Assembly: GCA_030248215.1 (NCBI GenBank)
Contig: JASANG010001628.1
Span: forward strand, 62,001-126,000
Direction: 5' to 3'
From: Enoplolaimus lenunculus
Taxonomy: Eukaryota > Nematoda > Enoplea > Enoplida > Thoracostomopsidae
Length of the DNA stretch: 64,000 bases
Within the stretch, counting starts at the first letter, position 1. Each line of letters starts with the position of its first letter. Both the position numbers and the translations under genes were made by a program. Of this stretch, positions 22,448-34,425 are shown piece after piece. The notes below the pieces were generated by a model, which saw only the letters and a program-made list of their open reading frames with translations, was not told where the DNA came from and made no database searches.

Positions 22448-23926
22448 TTATATATTGCTGGCATCAATTTGCAAGCAAACCAAATTGGGAACGTGTGAAT
22501 AGCGGTTCGTTTTGTTTATGCGATGCTGTATGGTTTTGTCGCAATGCAATGTAGCAATAACGCTGAATATTGATCCATAGAAATCGGGAAAGTTTAGTGA
22601 CAAAGTTTCAACAATGCCCTATTCACACGTGCAAGTTTTTGAACCGATAATGTGTATTTGCTACTGGCAATGTGTAAGTTTTATTCGAAAACCGCAGTTT
22701 GCGAAAGTTGCAACTGCGAGTTGCAGCAGCACATTGTATCCGCCAAAAAATTTGCACGTGTGAATACGTACGGTTTTGTGCTTATTTTTTAAATATATAC
22801 GTAGAATCAGGCTATAAAATTTCACTGATTAAATATCAGTTATATTGCATTGTGTACTAACTAAAGCGATTTGCTTTGCAACGCTAGTGCTACACGATCG
22901 GAGTAAATGTTAAACTGTAAACCTAGAGAAAATAAATACCTTTTTAACGATTAGTAAATTGGTTACAAATTGTCTTTCGCTTAACCTAAGCCTAAGCGCT
23001 AGGCCTAATTTTAAGCTTAAATTGTTAACGTAATCCCAGCTCTAAGAACGATATTCTCAAATGTATATAGCACCTATCGCTAGTTAACAATTGGCTCCTT
23101 TTTTGACCGCACAAATGCCGACAGGCACCTATCCGATTTAACGCTGAATAGTTGCATTAGCTGGTTGCAGTGTTTTAAGGCTTGCGGTCAACTGGTGAAC
23201 GGTTCTATACAAAATTGAGAATACCGGCAACTGTTCCTGCGCCAATATAAACCTAAGCCTGATTTACTATATTTACTGCTATTGGTAGCACCGGTCACCT
23301 TGCTATATATAGGAGTTATATTTTTTAATCAGGAATTTGCAAATTTCGTGCAATGCGGGTCAAAGTTCTGTACCATAAAATATATCTTATTTGTATATGT
23401 AAATATGTAGATTATGATTTTCGTTTTACGGCTACCTCTACATCAGACGTAGCTTCAGTATTGTTGAAATGGAACGATTATATAACTAACTGTTCCTAAG
23501 GGTATTTTTTCTGAGATAAGTTCACTTTAGCCGTTTTATTTCTACAAGTTGCTATTTTTTATGTAAGATTTTTTAGTTTATATTCGAGCTTAATTTAGAA
23601 TTAAATTCTAGAGCGTATTTTACCAATCTGCAAAGTTAAATTGTACAGGAACCTGACTAAACGGATGCGAAAACATATTTATGTTATTTGGCTTAGGCAC
23701 ATAGCGCCACTTGAAAATGTGGGCTCATGTAATGATCAAGAGCGGAATTCTGCATGGATGCAATAGAGTAACCTTTAAGTTTTAGAATATTTTTTGCATA
23801 GGTTTAGGCTCAAATATAAGCTGATTTTACGCTTAGACTTATGCTTAGAAATGAGCTTATACTAGTGTTACAGGACTGGTCTACGCATGGGCTAAATTAT
23901 AAAAGCACTAAACTTGGTGCCAATTA

Positions 23927-24166
23927 CACTGTAAATTCCAAGGTGATTAAGCAATTCAGCTAGCGAGTTGGTTATTTCTGAATTATCAGTAAACATAAGC
24001 TTACTCTAAGTTGAGTTGATTCCCGCTTCAGTTGAGTTGACCATATGTGAGTTAATTAATCCAGAATGAATTGAATCAACTTAAAATTCGGAGTTCTGAT
24101 AGTCTAACTCAGACTGAGTGATTCAGCTCATTCTGAGTTAAAATCAACTCACTGAAATTTACAATG
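23927..24166. mobile_element. MITE with CACTGTAAATT ends, TA target site
   Basis: The left end CACTGTAAATTCC and the right end GAAATTTACAATG are inverted. TA flanks at 23925-23926 and 24167-24168. The 240-bp body is rich in GAGTTGA/TCAACTC motifs in both orientations. Ends resemble those of the element at 8396. Confidence 0.75.
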
Positions 24167-24629
24167 TAGTTGAATATTAAATAAGTAGGCTAAAAATCTC
24201 TAGTACATGATCGAACCGGAGTTCCGAAACGTGATTATAGTTTTAAAACTGAACATTGAATGTAAACTTATACAAATATTTGTGCTTATAGCGCTGATTT
24301 TAAAGAAATATAATTCCGTTTACCATACGTATTTATGATATATTATGTGACAATTTCAAAATTTTATTTTAGTGTCCATCTCGCGAAAACCATATAGAAA
24401 GTAAAATTTTTAGGTTGAGTTGCGTCTTTGTTTTGCCCGAGAGCGTCTATTGGGACTGCAAGATATAAAATGTTTGCACATTATAGAAGATTTGACGGGT
24501 TTTCGTTAAGGGCTCGCCAGCCGTCGTTTGTACGGACATGTTCAGATAAATTTGTATACTCAAGTTTTTCATGACCTATCGTGGTCATCCGTCGCCCAAA
24601 TTTGAATTTTTGAAAAATTCTATTTTTAA

Positions 24630-24892
24630 CCCCTTCTCACATTGAGTTGCCTGTAGGCAACTCAGCGCAGTGTATATACGTTAAATAGTGTATATCGCAC
24701 CGTGTTTAACAATTGCAACACGTATACATGGTGCTAAATCACCACAAGACGTGAGAGCCCCCTCGGGCTCGAGCGTCAAGCTCCTATAGCTGAGTGGTGA
24801 TGGTATACGCCTTCCACTCCAGTCACTGGAGTTCGAATCCTAGCATAAAAGTAGGTCTCAGGGGAAATAGAAAATATTCATGTGAGAAAGGG
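24630..24892 (-). mobile_element. piggyBac-like MITE with a tRNA-like core, copy 3
   Basis: Inverted relative to copies 1, 2 and 4. TTAA lies on both sides (24626-24629 and 24893-24896), a perfect 4-bp target duplication. The A-box-like stretch (about 24787-24803) and B-box-like stretch (about 24828-24840) read on the plus strand here. Confidence 0.88.
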
Positions 24893-25525
24893 TTAATATC
24901 CTATGCTCCAAACTTGGACCAAACAAATTCTGTTGTGAAACATCTTGAGCTATATTGAATGGAACAGGTTAAGTAATTATGTTCTTTGATGCGGTTAGAT
25001 TAGCTTGTTGTCCAATTGTTGACCAAATACCTAGCTGATAGCAAAATGCGGTATAAAAAATTTTGAACCTGTTACTTTTTGCTATAAAGGTAAACCGGGA
25101 TTCAAACATTTGTTTTTGAGCGTCATATCATAAAAATCCGGCTACGCACTTACGATTTCGAAGTTGCCCTTGTCAGCTCGACAGACTGCATCGAATGATA
25201 TACAATTTTTTAAACCCAAAAATTAAATCCTAAACGTACCCGAACGGTGGCGGTATACTTTTCTGCTCAGCGCAAGCCGCCGTGCGGCCCTGTGCGTTAT
25301 TAACAAATTATTTTTTGATATGACGCGCGGTGCCGTGCGGCGAATACATATGGTGCAACCCTAAGCCTGAGTCTAACCGTACACCATGACCTACGACTGT
25401 GATCAGGGCTTGTTCTATGCTTGGTCTAAGATGAAAATAGCTTTTTAATGCTGTGTTAATATAGAAGCAAAGAGAAATTTTAAATTTAGAAAGCGATACC
25501 TATTGAGATTCATTTCTTCTGCATA

Positions 25526-26398
25526 CTGCAGCGACCCAAATAAAGAGATGGGTAATAAGAGGGAGTCTCCATTTGGAGACTCAATTAATAGGTTTGGTAT
25601 CCCTAATATGAGCTCGTAGGCGGATAGAGTTCTTGGACCCTAATTAGAGTCCATAAATGTCAATTATCTCTAATTGTAGAGCATAAATGACTCCGGGACA
25701 AATAAAGTAGAGTTAAAACTTGAAAGCATATTTAAGTTTTGGAAGTACATTCCTAAGTATAACCTTGCATTATCGCTCAGGCTATTGTTACAAGGCAAAT
25801 AAACTTTAATTTAACGGATATATAAGTAAAGAAGGGTGGCGGAAGGCGGGTTAAAAATAAATAACAGTCCATAACCAAATAACAGAGAGTTCCCTCTGCC
25901 GCAGAGTGGGAATTGGGTAAGGATTTTTTACCCGACGCGCGCTTTACCCACGCAACCAAGAATTTTTTACTCGCTTAAATACCCGCGCAATTAAGATCTA
26001 CCCACGACCGACCTTTTACTCGCGCCTGAAGTCAAACCAGTATTTTAAAGATCGCTGGAGTTTCGCGCTCTTATGAAGTTTTGCGATATAGCTTCAATGA
26101 ATTTTACAATTGAAATTTTACTATAAACAACGAAATGTCAAACTGAGGTAAATAAAGTGCGGACTGCACCTGACCAGAAATAAAACAGACAATAGCGTAC
26201 GTTTTCCACCTTAAAGCTTAAAAGTTTGCCGCCGGTAAAAACTGTGACTGTTGTACACGCGTGATAGCAAACTTTACCCGCGGGTATACCCGCGCCTGAA
26301 ATTCTTTACGCGACCCGCGTTTACCCGCGGGTAATGTGACACTCTGCTCTGCAGAGGAGCAATAAATATTAGGCCCCCTTTTATTTGAGTCACTACAG
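25526..26398. mobile_element. MITE with CTGYAGYGACYCAAATAAA ends, TA site, carrying a nested insertion
   Basis: The left end CTGCAGCGACCCAAATAAA pairs with the right end TTTATTTGAGTCACTACAG. TA flanks at 25524-25525 and 26399-26400. A second copy without the insertion lies at about 33700-34103. Removing the inserted 25902-26346 piece leaves an element of about 420 bp that aligns with that copy. The right end lies 260 bp past the SLC22 stop and may form part of its 3' UTR. Confidence 0.8.
25902..26346. mobile_element. hAT-like MITE nested in the element at 25526-26398
   Basis: Ends CAGAGTG and CACTCTG are inverted. The flanking 8-mers CTCTGCCG (25894-25901) and CTCTGCAG (26347-26354) are a target duplication with one difference. 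The body is full of ACCCGCG / CGCGGGTA motifs in both orientations (for example TTACCCGACGCGCG at the left and CGACCCGCGTTTACCCG at the right). No coding capacity. Confidence 0.8.
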
Positions 26399-26661
26399 TA
26401 TATATTCCAGCGAATTTTATTACAATCACCGCTCAGCTGTAATTGCTAGACGCTACCTTCCGTGGGGGCTCTCAGGTTTTGTGAAGATTTTATTGCTACA
26501 CCGACGTTGTTTGACGATGCATATTGTGTATATATTGTTGCCAGTAGCAGAATTGTAATGCATTTTTGACATTAATATATTTTTTGCATATTGTTACCTC
26601 ACTCCTCAGCCCTAGCACGCTCATTTTCACCTCCGGATCTACCGCTTTTTAGGTTCGATTT

Positions 26662-28455
26662 TTACTCACTCGATACATCACGAAGCTGAACCCCATTTAT
26701 ACCTCCGTTCAAGGCTTGGTTTGAAGTCGTAGCGACCTTTACCTTACTCACACCGCCTATTGCGTGTGAACTAAGACTTAATTCAGTTCGTGACGTCCCA
26801 GCGTAATCATTTGATGTTAAATTAGCATTACTTCTTTCAGTTTCTTGTAGTGCATCACGTGTCGATCGCAACTCAAATCTTTCGGTGATTTCTGTTTGAA
26901 CAACATCTTCTGTTGTAAGCTTAAATTTCGTTTCGACTTGCCAAAAATACGCCGCAACAAACGTTATTAGTGCCGCAGCTTCGGCTAAGCTATGATAAGT
27001 AATATCGAGGGTGGTGCCCCAGTCACCCTCGCCACGCGTTACAATAATTAACATTACTAACATACCTGTATGATCGACAGCGTAAAATGTTCCCAGGGCA
27101 ATATTTCGTAAAACCGTCGGGTAAAATTCAACCGTAATTAAAATTAAACTCATTTCAAATCCGGTCAGCGCCCAACAGGTTCCAATGATAATAAAAACAA
27201 TTTCTAAATAATTAATCGGCTGTCCAATGTGTATGATGTGAACAACAAGCGCAGCGCCATAACTTGCAACCATGACGCCAAGCGATAGAATAAATAAAGT
27301 TTTGCGGCCAAACCACGCAAATCGCCGGTCCATAATAATCAGGACTAACGGAATCCAAAGTTGAAGGGCGCCGTACAAGACTATGGCAAGAAACGGATCA
27401 ATGTCAACTTGGCCTATGCGAACGAAAAACGCCGATCGCAAAAATGAGTACGCGATAGAAGCACAAATTTGAATTGCTGTGACTTTGCGAAGTGGTTTTG
27501 CTCGGAACAAATCGAACATAGTATGCTTTTTTGGGGTCGCAGGCCTCTTGATCGCCTCGAGCTCTTGAGGAAGGACTGTGACTCCGGTTTGATTCCAACG
27601 AGCACTCGCGATATCGGATAAAGCTCGGGCGGCTTCGGAGAGGCGATTTTGGTCAAGTAACCAGCGTGGCGATTCCAGAAATACCAGGAACCCGAGTAGG
27701 ACTGGAGAGCAAATTAGGTTAATAATAATCAAATACATTTGCCAGTGTTTGGTCAAATATGCGATGAGTCCAACGAACATGTATCCAACGCACCATTGAA
27801 ATACAGCTGCAATTATCATACGATACTTATTGCTCGTGTATTCGAGGCAAAGTGTTTTAAGTGACACCTTAATGCACCCCCAGAAAAAAGCCGATACGCA
27901 TCGAAATACGGCTAGAGCTATCCAGCTCCGTGAAGCTATCCCCAGGACACTACTCAGGCAAACTCCAAACTGAAACGCTATGAGACCTCGTCGCCGGCCG
28001 TGCCATTCGCCAAAATGACCCGCAAATATGGAAGCGAAAATTGTAATTGCATCCGGAACAATTACTAGCAGATCTAGACCCCATTTTCGATCGCAGACCA
28101 GAGTCCATTGTTCAACGATTGAGTAAAAGTCACGCGACAGCGCGACGTAGCGATCACATTCGTTTGAACAACCGGTAATGGAATGATTGGACACTTCACC
28201 GGTAAGGGGGTTGGTGATTTGACAACCCCATTTTGGTTCCATTGCACCGAAACCCTCGAAAGCATAGTTGCCAGCCCACATTAGCGTTGAAAAAAAGATA
28301 ATGATGCAAATGTAGAATTGGTAGCGGCCAAAAGGATTGACCGCAGCGAGGACCTCGTCAAACGATTGGTACAGCTTGCATTGTTCTAAGTGTTGCCGAT
28401 CCGGTTTGGGACAATAGGGACAACTGGTTGAATAGCCGTCTTGGGGGTTGGTCAT
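26662..28455 (-). CDS. SLC22-family organic ion transporter (MFS), intronless
   Basis: A single uninterrupted reading frame of 597 residues from ATG (28455) to TAA (26662). The MFS/SLC22 plan is clear. A first helix near residues 45-65 is followed by a large Cys-containing extracellular loop (about 66-125) with an N-glycosylation site (NHS). EQWTLVCDRKWG is the family motif before helix 2. GEWHGRRRG is the helix 2-3 signature, ESPRWLL follows helix 6, GRKT lies in the second half, and EFYPTVLRN lies near helix 11. About 12 helices in all, then a hydrophilic C-tail of about 90 residues. SLC22 proteins move organic cations, anions, carnitine or zwitterions across the plasma membrane; the substrate cannot be assigned here. 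It is antisense to both phosphatase genes and alone between them. Every other long gene in the window has many introns, so an intronless copy suggests retroposition or intron loss. Two AATAAA-like signals on its strand lie at 26489-26494 and 26416-26421. An SLC22 assignment is firm; the subfamily is not. Confidence 0.93.
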   Translation of the reverse strand: MTNPQDGYSTSCPYCPKPDRQHLEQCKLYQSFDEVLAAVNPFGRYQFYICIIIFFSTLMWAGNYAFEGFGAMEPKWGCQITNPLTGEVSNHSITGCSNECDRYVALSRDFYSIVEQWTLVCDRKWGLDLLVIVPDAITIFASIFAGHFGEWHGRRRGLIAFQFGVCLSSVLGIASRSWIALAVFRCVSAFFWGCIKVSLKTLCLEYTSNKYRMIIAAVFQWCVGYMFVGLIAYLTKHWQMYLIIINLICSPVLLGFLVFLESPRWLLDQNRLSEAARALSDIASARWNQTGVTVLPQELEAIKRPATPKKHTMFDLFRAKPLRKVTAIQICASIAYSFLRSAFFVRIGQVDIDPFLAIVLYGALQLWIPLVLIIMDRRFAWFGRKTLFILSLGVMVASYGAALVVHIIHIGQPINYLEIVFIIIGTCWALTGFEMSLILITVEFYPTVLRNIALGTFYAVDHTGMLVMLIIVTRGEGDWGTTLDITYHSLAEAAALITFVAAYFWQVETKFKLTTEDVVQTEITERFELRSTRDALQETERSNANLTSNDYAGTSRTELSLSSHAIGGVSKVKVATTSNQALNGGINGVQLRDVSSE

Positions 28456-30398
28456 TTTTTATGGAACGTTTTATGTTTATAAAAATTTACTGATTCTAAT
28501 TACATTGCTGAAATTTGAACATTTATTCAGCAACATTTTGCACTGTTCTATAGAGTTTCGGGCAGATTTGGGACTGTACGGGCAGATGATTGCTGAGTAG
28601 CTGTCCAGGGGGATGTCCATTTTTGAAAGATAGTTTTATTGGATTTGTTATTTTAATACGAAAATTTAATGGTGGTTTGTCGTTAGGTTGCTGAAACTTG
28701 AAGATCTTGCTTAGGGAAGCCATAAGATGTAATTCGACTTTTTTGTAGAATTTTGCGGAAATTTTATCTTAATAAAGTTAGCGGTTTATGGCTTCAGTAT
28801 CCAGGACGCTGAAGCCAAAAAACTTCAGTGTCCTCGTTATAATATTGTGGAAGTTGCATTACGTGGCTGAAATTTGAACAGTTTTATGCACCATCCACAA
28901 CTAGGTGCGTTCGCTGTGTGGAAATGAAATTTTTCAAATTCAGGAATACTTTTATTTCGCAAAGGAAAGACGGAAATTGATTTGCGATTTTCAGCGTATG
29001 TGGAAATAATTAATTTGAAGACTTAGACTGTTTCAGAAATTGAAATTGAAAGGTCAAATTTGTAATTTCAAGTTGCGTTTAAACAAAACTGACCTCAAAG
29101 AAAAAAGGGATTTGCTTTTACTAAATTTCATGAATACTGCAATTTTAATTTATCGAATTAAAAGTGAAACGGGAACAGTTAAAGAGACCAAATGCTATAG
29201 AGAAATTGAGTTAAAATTGTAGTAATGTGCAACTCAATTTCCTTATACCATCATAAAATCGAAAACTGTAGATAATGATCTATTTCCGGTTACGTAAAAT
29301 CAAAATATTAGTAATGTAAATAAAATTGAACTTCAATAATTTACATAGCAACGTCACGAAATGTCTTTGTTTTGTTGATTGCCACGGCTACAGTTTTTCA
29401 CTAAGGTTCCATCTTACTTAATGCCAAAATTAGCAAATTCAACATCATTTTAGTTTTAGGACCACAACTCCCTTCAGAAATTTCTCGTTACGTACTGTTT
29501 GTTTGTTATACCCTGGTTGTGCCCTCCGTCACCCCCTTCCAAAAAGTCTGGTTGCACCATTGTATGCTTGTTTCACTGCGGTTGACCCCTACTTCAATCG
29601 TACATCAATTTAGTACATTTTGTTTTTTAGAAATCTCAGTGCATATCAATGGTGACAGTTCAATTAGTAAAAAGTGACAGATTGTTGGCCAGTTGACCAT
29701 CGTTATTACAGGTACACGTTTTTGTTCAATACACTATATGTAAATACAAGATAGAAGAAGAAATCAAAAATAACCTCCGGCTTCTTGATCGCTTCTATCA
29801 CGAAATTCTTTGTAAACGCTCAAAAACTTTTTGAACAATTACGCTATTTCTGTGCAAAGTTTGACATTTACAACCGTAACAGTTTGTGAGTTTGAAAACC
29901 TATTACCAGCTGGTGATAGATGCTATACACACTTAAGAATACGAGCCCTTAACTCAACACCCGAGACACTAAATGTAACAAAGTATCATTGAGTGCCCAC
30001 CTATGTGAGTAAGTATTCCTTCAATTTACAAGCCGTGTATTTTGTTATGACTTTTAGTAATCAGAACTTAGATTGCCGTTTTTTGGAGCTATTTCTGCAT
30101 AAAGTTCCATTAACTATTGCCTATATTACAAAAAATGTCTTTATTTGACTATGTGAAATTGTCAAAGTCTCGTGACAGATCCTTGCAGTTCTCATCAATT
30201 ACGTGATATTCAATGTTGTAGCTTTAGTATCTAAATGTTGAATAATTTATATCTAACGTTTCAAACAAGGATTAGGTCACACTCGAATAGACGTATTTGC
30301 TTCTAACTGAATTTGTCGTCTGTCTGAATATAAAAGACATGCTTACATTCAATTCAAAAGCAGATATAAAGTTACATTCGTATGAACTATACATGCTG

Positions 30399-30770
30399 CC
30401 AGGGTGCAACCGGAGATGAAAAATACCGGAGCCGGAACCGGAGTGAACGAAACTTGCGGGAGCCGGAGCCAGCACTGGAGGTGAAGCGAAATTCGGTTGT
30501 AAAAACGATGGTTAATTAGTTAACTTTAACCAATATCTTTAATATGTTGTTAACTGGTTGATTTTACGCTAATTTTCGGCGAAATTTCGGAAATTCTTTC
30601 CTGAAAATTGTGACAAAAGTAAAACAAAACGCGCTAAAGCGATAAATTTTGCAAAATTATGCAAAATTTTCCTACCGAAAATGCCGGAACCTCAGGCAAA
30701 AATCTTACCGGAGCCGTAGACGGAGGCCGATTTTCTGCCGGAGCCGGAGGTAGACCTCCGGTTGTTCCAT
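30399..30770. mobile_element. MITE family E copy (AGGGTGCAACCGGAG ends)
   Basis: The left end CAGGGTGCAACCGGAG pairs with the right end CCTCCGGTTGT. The body is rich in CCGGAGCCGGA and its inverse, so it is strongly self-complementary, with an AT-rich middle. A close second copy is at 42018. More diverged relatives with CCGGTTGCACCCT ends are at about 40960-41365, 41385-41480 and 56940-57105. Confidence 0.65.
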
Positions 30771-31429
30771 GCATGCTACAAACAATATTGTTCGCCGCAC
30801 TGCCGGGAGGTTTGCATCTAGCTTCTCGCGCTTCGCTTTAGAGCCTTAATTCCGCCACCATTATATAATAGGCCCAGTGAATGCGAACACTTCCGCCACT
30901 TTTTCAGATTAGTTGTTGCACTGCTATCGTAGCGTCACGACAAGAAGAAAAGAACAATAAAATTTCGAATATTTTAACCCGAAACAACAAAAATCCAAAA
31001 ATCACTTAACTTTGTTTGAGATAACCGAGACAAGCTGCGTGCATTGATGCCTGCGTTTCATATTCGAATTTGGTCGCTAAAGATTTCTCTGTCGTATTCT
31101 GAACACTGGTTGGCAGTCATTCCAGACGATAATTGTTTATAGACAGCTTAACCAATCACATGAACAAAAAGTACTAAACATGTATATGTCGTATTTTGAA
31201 TACCAATTTATCTCAACTCTTAGGATTATCAAACACCCGAAATGTTGTCTTTAACATTTTAGTAACGTGAATGAAAATGAATTTTGACCCAATAATTTTC
31301 ATACATCTAAAAATGGCTTTTGAGTTGTTGTGGCTGTTCTGAATAATAAGTAACGCTTATATATAACGGTTTATTTGTCAATCGAGCGACATAGACAATA
31401 AGAAAAATACCTACACAAACCTGACACCA

Positions 31430-31610
31430 GCTACAGAGGGGCGGAACGTTTTTCTGTGGAACTGGAATATAGTAAGCGTTTAAGCTTTAGACTATTTTTT
31501 CGCTTAGGCTTAGGCTTAAGCTCATTCTATATGTTCAGGTTTAGGTTTAGGCTTTAGGCTTAGAAGTAAGCTTATACTATTTTTCCGACCCTGTTCTATA
31601 CAGTGGCCCG
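31430..31610. mobile_element. MITE family D copy
   Basis: It begins near AGAGGGGCGGAACGTTTTTC and ends GACCCTGTTCTATACAGTGGCCC. The centre contains GCTTAGGCTTAGGCTTAAGC and further GGTTTAGG repeats. Confidence 0.6.
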
Positions 31611-32300
31611 ATCAAATAAAACAGAACTTTTTGAATTAACAAACCGAATTCATTTTATAGGCTGCTGTTTTATTATTTTTAGAGATATCTACTACAGAAG
31701 TATGAATGTCATAAAATAAAGAATTATTCTATTTAAAATAAGGTAAAAAAATTGTGAAAAATGAACATTTCAAAAACAGAACACATGCAACAAAAAGCAA
31801 AGTTCACACCGAATAGCATCGCGACGTTTCTGCGCATAAAATATGCAGTCTATAGGTCCTCAGACTATATGTCGCTACTTGACACAACTGTATACAATAA
31901 AAAATAAGACTATTTTAACTCTTTTGAGTGAGAAAAGTTTCTCAAAACTTTATTTTTAACTTCTAAACACAAGTTTGTTGGAATTATAGAAACGAATTTA
32001 AAGCAAACATTAAAATGATTACTTTACTGGTGGACAGAGAAGTTTAATGGAAACTATATCGCACCGTGTTTAAGTCATCAATAGGTTTATCGATCTAGTT
32101 TAACTCGATATATATACTACTAAACGCCACGCCATGAACTATTCCTTCCTTTTAATTTAGCTACATTCATGCCGGGTACATTTTGTACCATGAGGAACCC
32201 CAGGAGTTGCATACTCTTGTATCATGCTGTCCTATACGATTTTATGATCTTAAAAATGCGCAACAAAATATACACAGTCTGTCTGTACTAATTTTTGAGG

Positions 32301-32470
32301 AATTTCGGCTAAAAAACCCCGCATATATAACAAATTTAAGTTGTTCTGATTTTGAACTGGCAAGCTTTAATTAATTTTGTATTCAAAATAAATGAATTTC
32401 GGCTAAAAAACCCCGCATATATAACAAATTTAAATTGTTCTGCTTTAATTAATTTTGTATTAAAAATAAC
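32301..32470 (+). repeat. Tandem duplication of about 94 bp
   Basis: AATTTCGGCTAAAAAACCCC and the following bases occur at 32301 and again at 32395. The second unit has lost about 18 bp (the GATTTTGAACTGGCAAG part). Few differences, so it is recent. Confidence 0.85.
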
Positions 32471-33699
32471 TACGAATGCTGTTGCTGTGCGTATATCCGC
32501 ATCCGCAAAAGTTAAGTACAAAACTCGCATCCACATTTAATTTTTGATGATTTTTTACTTAACTTTTCATTCTGCATCGGTGACACTTTTATAGCCCGAC
32601 ACCTTTGTTTCCCACTGCGTTGAGAATACGACTGCAGTTTCGGCTGCTCTTTGGAGCATACACTCAGCTTTGTTCACTGTAGCTTGAAGTAAAGGTCAAA
32701 TTTGACATCTCGCAAAGTTTAATATCAACTCAGCGTGCAAAAGCCGTGCGCATTAAATCGCGTGAATTCATAACGAAAAAAATTATCCACATCCGCATGT
32801 TGCTAAACATCCGTATTTGTAGCAAATCGCACAAAATTACTGTTCAATCTGGCAAACTGAGCAAAAATTTTCAACAAATTTAATAATTGCAGCAAACGTT
32901 TTACAGAAAGTTTTACGATTGAGTTAAATCCGCAAAAGCTTCACGTATAAAATGTTATCGCCATGTCGACGGCAACGGATAAGAATTATTTATAGCTGCG
33001 ACAACTATTGTTGTTGTTTAAATATTGAGGCGTTAGCAACAAAAATTGTGTTACACACGTTCTTCGTTTCTAACACACAACAAGTCAAGTCAGTTTTTGA
33101 CAGTCCGGCAACGAGGAAATATTTAGCACAGGAGACAGGTGTATTTAATACACAGGGAGTAGCCGGAAAAAAATTTTGCTAACGCCAAATACTTTCAATG
33201 CTGTCGGTAAATTTTTAGCCAGGGGGCGGAGGTAATCGTAAAGGGCGGTGCTTGTTTGGATCCGCCCCTGTAGTTAAATTGCTGCTTGTTAAGGTAGTTG
33301 GGCTGAATTTATTTTGCTTTGTGCTGCAGCTAAAACAGCGAACTCTCCAAATTGAAGTGCGTGGATAAATAAATTTTTTTAAAAAAAATATATATTCACT
33401 TCCGACTGTTCTATATTGACAAAGAAAATAAAATTTAAAAATTGCTGTATCAAATCGTATTCGACTATTAGGGAGAATAAAATTAATTTCAGCTATAGAT
33501 CGGTAAATTTTAAATCTGAAATATGAAAAACACAAAAACAAATTTTTGATGAAAAACTAGGCCCATCGTACACTTTTTCAAACATTTAAGTAATACTTAG
33601 GACAAAGCTTTTATGCAAAGGTTTACGTTTAGGTAGCATTTTCCTAAACCTAAAGCCTAAAGTCTAAGCCTAACCTTGAGCCTGACACAATACAGAGTA

Positions 33700-34103
33700 T
33701 GTGGGAAGGATGGGTCCCTATTTTGAGTCTCTATCAATACGAATTCGTATCCCAAATAAGAGTCCGTATGCGGATAGAGTCCCATACCCTAATTTGATAC
33801 CATAAATGTCAATTATCTCTAATTGTAGTGCATAAGTGACTCCACGACCAAATCAAGTTGAGTTCGAAACTTTAAAGCGCACTTAAGTTTTTAACCTTGT
33901 ATTATCCCTCAAGTTATTGACACAAGACAATAAACGTTTAATTCAACGGATAGTTGTAGTACCGTAAGTACATATATCAGTAACGAACGGTGGTGGAGCG
34001 TGGGTTAAAAATAAATAACAGTTCGTAACCGAATAACACGAAGGGTGCCCTCTGAAGAGGCCAAATAAATTTCAGTCCCGCCCTCTTATTCGGGTCGCTA
34101 CAA
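33700..34103. mobile_element. Second, uninterrupted copy of the 25526-type MITE
   Basis: It shares with the element at 25526 the segments CGGATAGAGT, TGTCAATTATCTCTAATTGTAG, GGGTTAAAAATAAATAACAG and the CCCTCTTATTCGGGTCGCTACA end. The position of the nested hAT-like insertion is empty here (CCTCTGAAGAGG). The left end is degraded. Confidence 0.7.
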
Positions 34104-34425
34104 TTTGCTGATTCGACCAGTAATGTCGGATTTCTGCGATTGCTTGCGTTCATATATTTACCCATGTTATAACCTGTGTATTTCTGAGCTACCAAATTGT
34201 AATTAATCACATTGATGTTAATATTTAAACTATTTCAACTGTCAGATAAAAATTCTTATGTGGAAAAATGCTGTTTACTTCAATAGGCCACGTTTAAATC
34301 TCTTAGCGAAATAGATTCGGAGTTAATTTATGTTTTAGAAAATTTACATATGCACCATGTTTATTCTCAACTAGTCTTTGTAGAGCATTTGTTGCTCAGT
34401 ATAAACACTTAGTATAAACACTTAA

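Larger units (their letters stand above)
18976..26661. other. Gene-free region between the PTPRR-like and SLC22 genes
   Basis: This 7.7-kb region holds the 3' ends of two convergent genes and MITE copies: GC-rich family piece at 19395, family C at 19972, palindrome at 21095, family D at 21535 and 23725, tRNA-core elements at 21889, 22185 and 24630, a TA element at 23927, and the nested pair at 25526-26398. Three GACTTAAGTC-like stretches lie at 19030, 19140 and 19330. No coding signal. Confidence 0.6.
28456..34425. other. Gene-free region between the divergent SLC22 and PTPN9-like genes
   Basis: Both genes start outward from here, so promoters are expected near each end. Contents seen: family E element at 30399, family D at 31430, the tandem duplication at 32301 and the TA element copy at 33700. 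No Sec14/CRAL-TRIO coding exon for the PTPN9-like gene was found on reading the plus-strand frames. Confidence 0.55.

Noticed and set aside
24780-24845. Possible tRNA gene inside the MITE at 24630
   Set aside because: A- and B-box-like stretches exist, but the acceptor and anticodon stems do not pair and the same unit recurs in all four MITE copies.
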